DNA of 7,820 nucleotides. It comes from Bacillota bacterium. GTDB lineage: Bacteria > Armatimonadota > Hebobacteria > Hebobacterales > Hebobacteraceae. Every line of letters begins with the position of its first letter. The first letter of the stretch is position 1. Of this stretch, positions 5,853 to 7,820 are shown in pieces. The position numbers and the translations under genes were made by a program. The notes beneath the pieces were generated by a model that did no database searches, was not told the DNA's origin, and was given only the letters and a program-made list of their open reading frames with translations. The stretch is from positions 1 to 7,820 of the forward strand of contig DAOVEW010000030.1 of NCBI GenBank assembly GCA_030668755.1, read 5' to 3'.

Positions 5853-6047
5853 ATGCCTGTTGACACCGAGAAGCTGCGAAGCCTCTCCCCGAATCTCGAC
5901 CGCTTTCTGGAGTTCGAGCGGGAGATCGAGGAGAGCATTCGCCAGGAAGAGCAAGAGCGCCGGCGCCAGATTGAGGACGAGAAGCGTACGCGGGAGAAGA
6001 AGGCCCGCAAGAAGCGCCTCAAGAAGATGCGCCAGCGGCAGCATTAG
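5853..6047 (+). CDS. Small highly charged coiled-coil-like protein, function unknown
   Basis: The product has 64 residues. The ATG at 5853 is chosen because GGAG (5842-5845) lies 7 bases upstream and it sits just downstream of the strong promoter; an upstream in-frame start at 5772 would precede the promoter. The sequence is almost wholly helical: an acidic front half (FLEFEREIEESIRQEEQERR, residues 17-36) passes into a strongly basic tail rich in Lys and Arg (about 44-64). There is no signal peptide, membrane segment or cysteine. The basic tail would suit RNA, DNA or ribosome binding, but that is inference. I do not recognise a family. A terminator-like hairpin lies 46 bases after the stop, so it may be mostly transcribed alone. 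Confidence 0.75.
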   Translation: MPVDTEKLRSLSPNLDRFLEFEREIEESIRQEEQERRRQIEDEKRTREKKARKKRLKKMRQRQH

Positions 6048-6093
6048 GCGGCAAACCGCGCGGCTCCGCGGGCCGCACGACCACGACAGAAGG

Positions 6094-6119
6094 CGAGCCC
6101 CACGCGCCGGTGGGGCTCG
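6094..6119 (+). terminator. Terminator-like hairpin between the small protein and accB
   Basis: CGAGCCCCAC and GTGGGGCTCG form a perfect 10-bp stem around the loop GCGCCG, extendable by a G-U pair (6093 with 6120). It is followed by a weak TTCC rather than a U-tract. It ends only 16 bases before the accB start codon, so it may partially terminate, attenuate, or affect translation of accB. Confidence 0.65.
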
Positions 6120-6135
6120 TTCCACAACTGACCCA

Positions 6136-6594
6136 ATGGATGACGAAGCCTACAATCACATAGCCGCTGTCCTCAGACTCTTCCGCGAGCGCAAGCTGAC
6201 CGAGCTGCGGGTCGAGGAGGGCAACTTCAAGCTCCACCTCAGCGGCCGGCGGCCGGACTCCGCGCCCGCGCCGGTTCCTCGCGTGCGCCCGGTACCAGCG
6301 CGGCATCCGGAGCCTCGCTCGCAGAAAAGCCGCACGGTCGCAGTGCGCTCCCCCCTCATCGGCGTCTTCTATAGGACCCCTGCACCCGATGTCCCCGCCT
6401 TCGTCGAGATTGATGACCTCGTCGTTCCAGACCAGACCGTTTGCATCGTCGAGGCCATGAAAGTGTTCAACGAGATCAAGGCCGAATGGCACGGAAAGGT
6501 GGTGGCCATCCCGGTCGAGAACGGTGAGCTCGTGCAGGCGGGGGATCCACTGGTGGTCCTCGAGTTCGTGGACAACGACCAGGAGGATGGGTGA
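6136..6594 (+). CDS. accB: Biotin carboxyl carrier protein of acetyl-CoA carboxylase
   Basis: The product has 152 residues, the normal BCCP size. It carries covalently bound biotin between biotin carboxylase and carboxyltransferase in the first step of fatty acid synthesis. The start at 6136 gives the characteristic N-terminal helix and the LTELRVEEGNFKLHLS segment (21-36). A Pro/Ala/Arg-rich linker follows (about 38-66). The C-terminal biotinyl domain begins at VRSPLIGVFYRTPAP (70-84) and holds the biotinylation motif VEAMKVFNEI (105-114), with Lys109 as the modified residue, then the usual GELVQAGDPL turn (130-139). No Shine-Dalgarno precedes the ATG (the preceding bases are ACTGACCCA), and a stable hairpin ends 16 bases upstream. 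No biotin carboxylase gene (accC) is adjacent, although accB is often followed by accC. The stop overlaps the hom start by one base, so hom is translationally coupled. Confidence 0.95.
   Translation: MDDEAYNHIAAVLRLFRERKLTELRVEEGNFKLHLSGRRPDSAPAPVPRVRPVPARHPEPRSQKSRTVAVRSPLIGVFYRTPAPDVPAFVEIDDLVVPDQTVCIVEAMKVFNEIKAEWHGKVVAIPVENGELVQAGDPLVVLEFVDNDQEDG
6581..6586 (+). promoter_or_regulatory. Shine-Dalgarno of hom inside the end of accB
   Basis: AGGAGG lies 7 bases before the ATG at 6594, within the last codons of accB. It contrasts with accB, which has no such site, and fixes the hom start at the TGATG overlap; a GTG at 6591 is also in frame but is closer to the site. Confidence 0.8.
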
Positions 6595-7820
6595 TGGAGC
6601 AGCCGATATACGTGGCCATTATCGGATACGGAAAGATCGGCTCCGGGGCCTACAAGACCCTGCTCGACAACGAGCAGAGCATAGACCACAAGGTCGGTCG
6701 CCCCGTTCGCGTCAAGCGGCTGGTAGACATAGACTGGACCACCCCGCGCCCGGTGGAGATCGACATCCCGCCTGAGATGAAGGCGACCGACGCCTCAGTT
6801 GTGATCGAGGACCCCGAAATCCAGATCGTCGTCGAGACGATCGGCGGCACGGACCCCGCCCGGGACTACGTGCTCAAGGCCCTTCGCTCCGGCAAGAGCG
6901 TGGTCACCTCCAACAAGGAGCTTATCGCTCGCCACGGCAAAGAGCTCTTCGACGCGGCGGCCGAGCGCCATCTCGATCTTATGTTCGAGGGGAGCGTGGG
7001 AGGCGGGATTCCCATTGTGCGGCCGCTGAAGAGCTGCCTGGCGGGCAACCGGATCGGGCGGCTGATGGGGATCGTCAACGGGACGACGAACTTCATCCTG
7101 ACGCGGATGGCGGAGGAGGGGGCCGAGTTCGATGACGCGCTGAAGGAGGCGCAGCGGCTGGGGTACGCGGAGCGGGACCCGACCAGTGACGTGGAGGGAC
7201 ACGACGCGGCCTTCAAGCTGGCGATTCTTGCCTCGATAGCTTTCGAGACGCGGGTGCACGTCGAGGACGTCTATCGGGAGGGGATTGCGAGGGTCGCAGC
7301 GCGGGACATGCAGTATGCGCGGCAGTTGGGTTACACGATCAAGCTGCTGGCGATCGGCGCGGAGGTGGATGGGGCGCTGGAGATGCGGGTCCATCCGACG
7401 CTGCTGCCCACAGGTCATCCGCTGGCGGCGGTGACGGGACCGTTCAACGCGATCTTCGTGAGCGGGAGCTCGGTTGGGGAGGTTATGTTCTACGGGCAGG
7501 GCGCGGGAGCGATGCCGACGGGGTCGGCGATAGTTGGGGACATCATAGATGTGGCGCGCAATATCCAGTTTGGGTGCACGGGGCGGGTGGCGTGTACGTG
7601 CTTCGAGGATAAGCGGGTGAAGCCGATGGATGAGATCAGCGCGCGGCATTACCTGCGGACACAGGTTGCGGACCGCCCAGGGGTGCTGGCGGCGATTGCG
7701 AAGGTGTTCGGGGAGGAGGGGGTGAGCCTCGCCTCGGTGCTGCAAATGGACGCTTCGGGCGAGAGCGCCGAGATCGTATGGCTCACCCACCCGGCGCAAG
7801 AGCGGCGGATGCGGCGGTCG
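6594..7820 (+). CDS. hom: Homoserine dehydrogenase with C-terminal ACT domain (partial, 3' end outside window)
   Basis: I read 409 codons by hand to the window edge with no stop; about 20-30 residues are probably missing. The enzyme reduces aspartate semialdehyde to homoserine with NAD(P)H, at the branch to threonine and methionine. Residues 8-17 (AIIGYGKIGS) form the Rossmann nucleotide loop. TSNKEL (105-110) holds Lys108. EGSVGGGIPIVRPL (132-145) and GIVNGTTNFILTRM (159-172) are hallmark family motifs. LGYAERDPTSDVEGHDAAFK (189-208) carries the catalytic acid/lysine set Glu193, Asp204 and Lys208. From about residue 353 (YLRTQVADRPGVLAAIAKVF) an ACT domain begins, as in feedback-regulated bacterial enzymes. 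It overlaps accB by one base and has a full AGGAGG site. Codon choice switches from C-ending to G-ending near base 6990 although the protein motifs run smoothly across the switch. Confidence 0.96.
   Translation, partial: MEQPIYVAIIGYGKIGSGAYKTLLDNEQSIDHKVGRPVRVKRLVDIDWTTPRPVEIDIPPEMKATDASVVIEDPEIQIVVETIGGTDPARDYVLKALRSGKSVVTSNKELIARHGKELFDAAAERHLDLMFEGSVGGGIPIVRPLKSCLAGNRIGRLMGIVNGTTNFILTRMAEEGAEFDDALKEAQRLGYAERDPTSDVEGHDAAFKLAILASIAFETRVHVEDVYREGIARVAARDMQYARQLGYTIKLLAIGAEVDGALEMRVHPTLLPTGHPLAAVTGPFNAIFVSGSSVGEVMFYGQGAGAMPTGSAIVGDIIDVARNIQFGCTGRVACTCFEDKRVKPMDEISARHYLRTQVADRPGVLAAIAKVFGEEGVSLASVLQMDASGESAEIVWLTHPAQERRMRRS

Noticed and set aside
6795..7799. Minus-strand reading frame of 334 codons opposite hom
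   Set aside because: The plus strand is a textbook homoserine dehydrogenase. The antisense frame is His/Arg/Pro-rich without motifs and is opened by the same third-position bias that marks the codon switch.

Overview
The window is GC-rich bacterial DNA with closely spaced genes, good Shine-Dalgarno sequences and C/G-ending codons. The gene mix is Gfo/Idh/MocA oxidoreductase, TIM-barrel sugar isomerase/epimerase, AGE-family epimerase, exported papain-like protease, biotin carboxyl carrier protein and homoserine dehydrogenase. It fits a free-living heterotroph of the Armatimonadota/Planctomycetota type. That placement is an impression from protein style, not a phylogenetic result. I see no mobile element, tRNA, rRNA or CRISPR array.

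Region 1 (1-2472, minus strand) is a probable three-gene operon. In transcription order it holds a Gfo/Idh/MocA oxidoreductase (2472-1465), a sugar phosphate isomerase/epimerase-like TIM-barrel protein (1415-627) and a SatD-family protein with a C-terminal helix-turn-helix-like tail (568 to beyond base 1). Gaps are 49 and 58 bases and each gene has a clear Shine-Dalgarno sequence. The SatD-family gene runs off the left edge.

Region 2 (2473-3794) is a 137-base divergent intergenic region with a perfect 7-bp inverted repeat. It is followed on the plus strand by an N-acylglucosamine 2-epimerase/cellobiose 2-epimerase family gene. The divergent arrangement suggests regions 1 and 2 form one sugar-processing module: epimerisation, NAD(P)-dependent oxidation or reduction, and isomerisation.

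Region 3 (3795-5647, plus strand) encodes two exported proteins. The first is a small beta-rich protein with a signal peptide, which I suspect is chagasin-like. The second is a membrane-anchored or secreted papain-family cysteine protease with an intact Gln/Cys/His/Asn catalytic set. A perfect 12-bp GC-rich hairpin follows the protease. A possible inhibitor-protease pair is the most interesting hypothesis in the window.

Region 4 (5648-7820, plus strand) starts with a near-consensus extended -10 promoter (TTGACA, 18 bases, TGcTACAAT). It drives a 64-residue, highly charged coiled-coil-like protein of unknown function. A terminator-like hairpin follows, then accB (biotin carboxyl carrier protein) and hom (homoserine dehydrogenase with a C-terminal ACT domain, cut by the right edge), overlapping by one base. 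Within hom, synonymous codon choice changes abruptly from C-ending to G-ending near base 6990.
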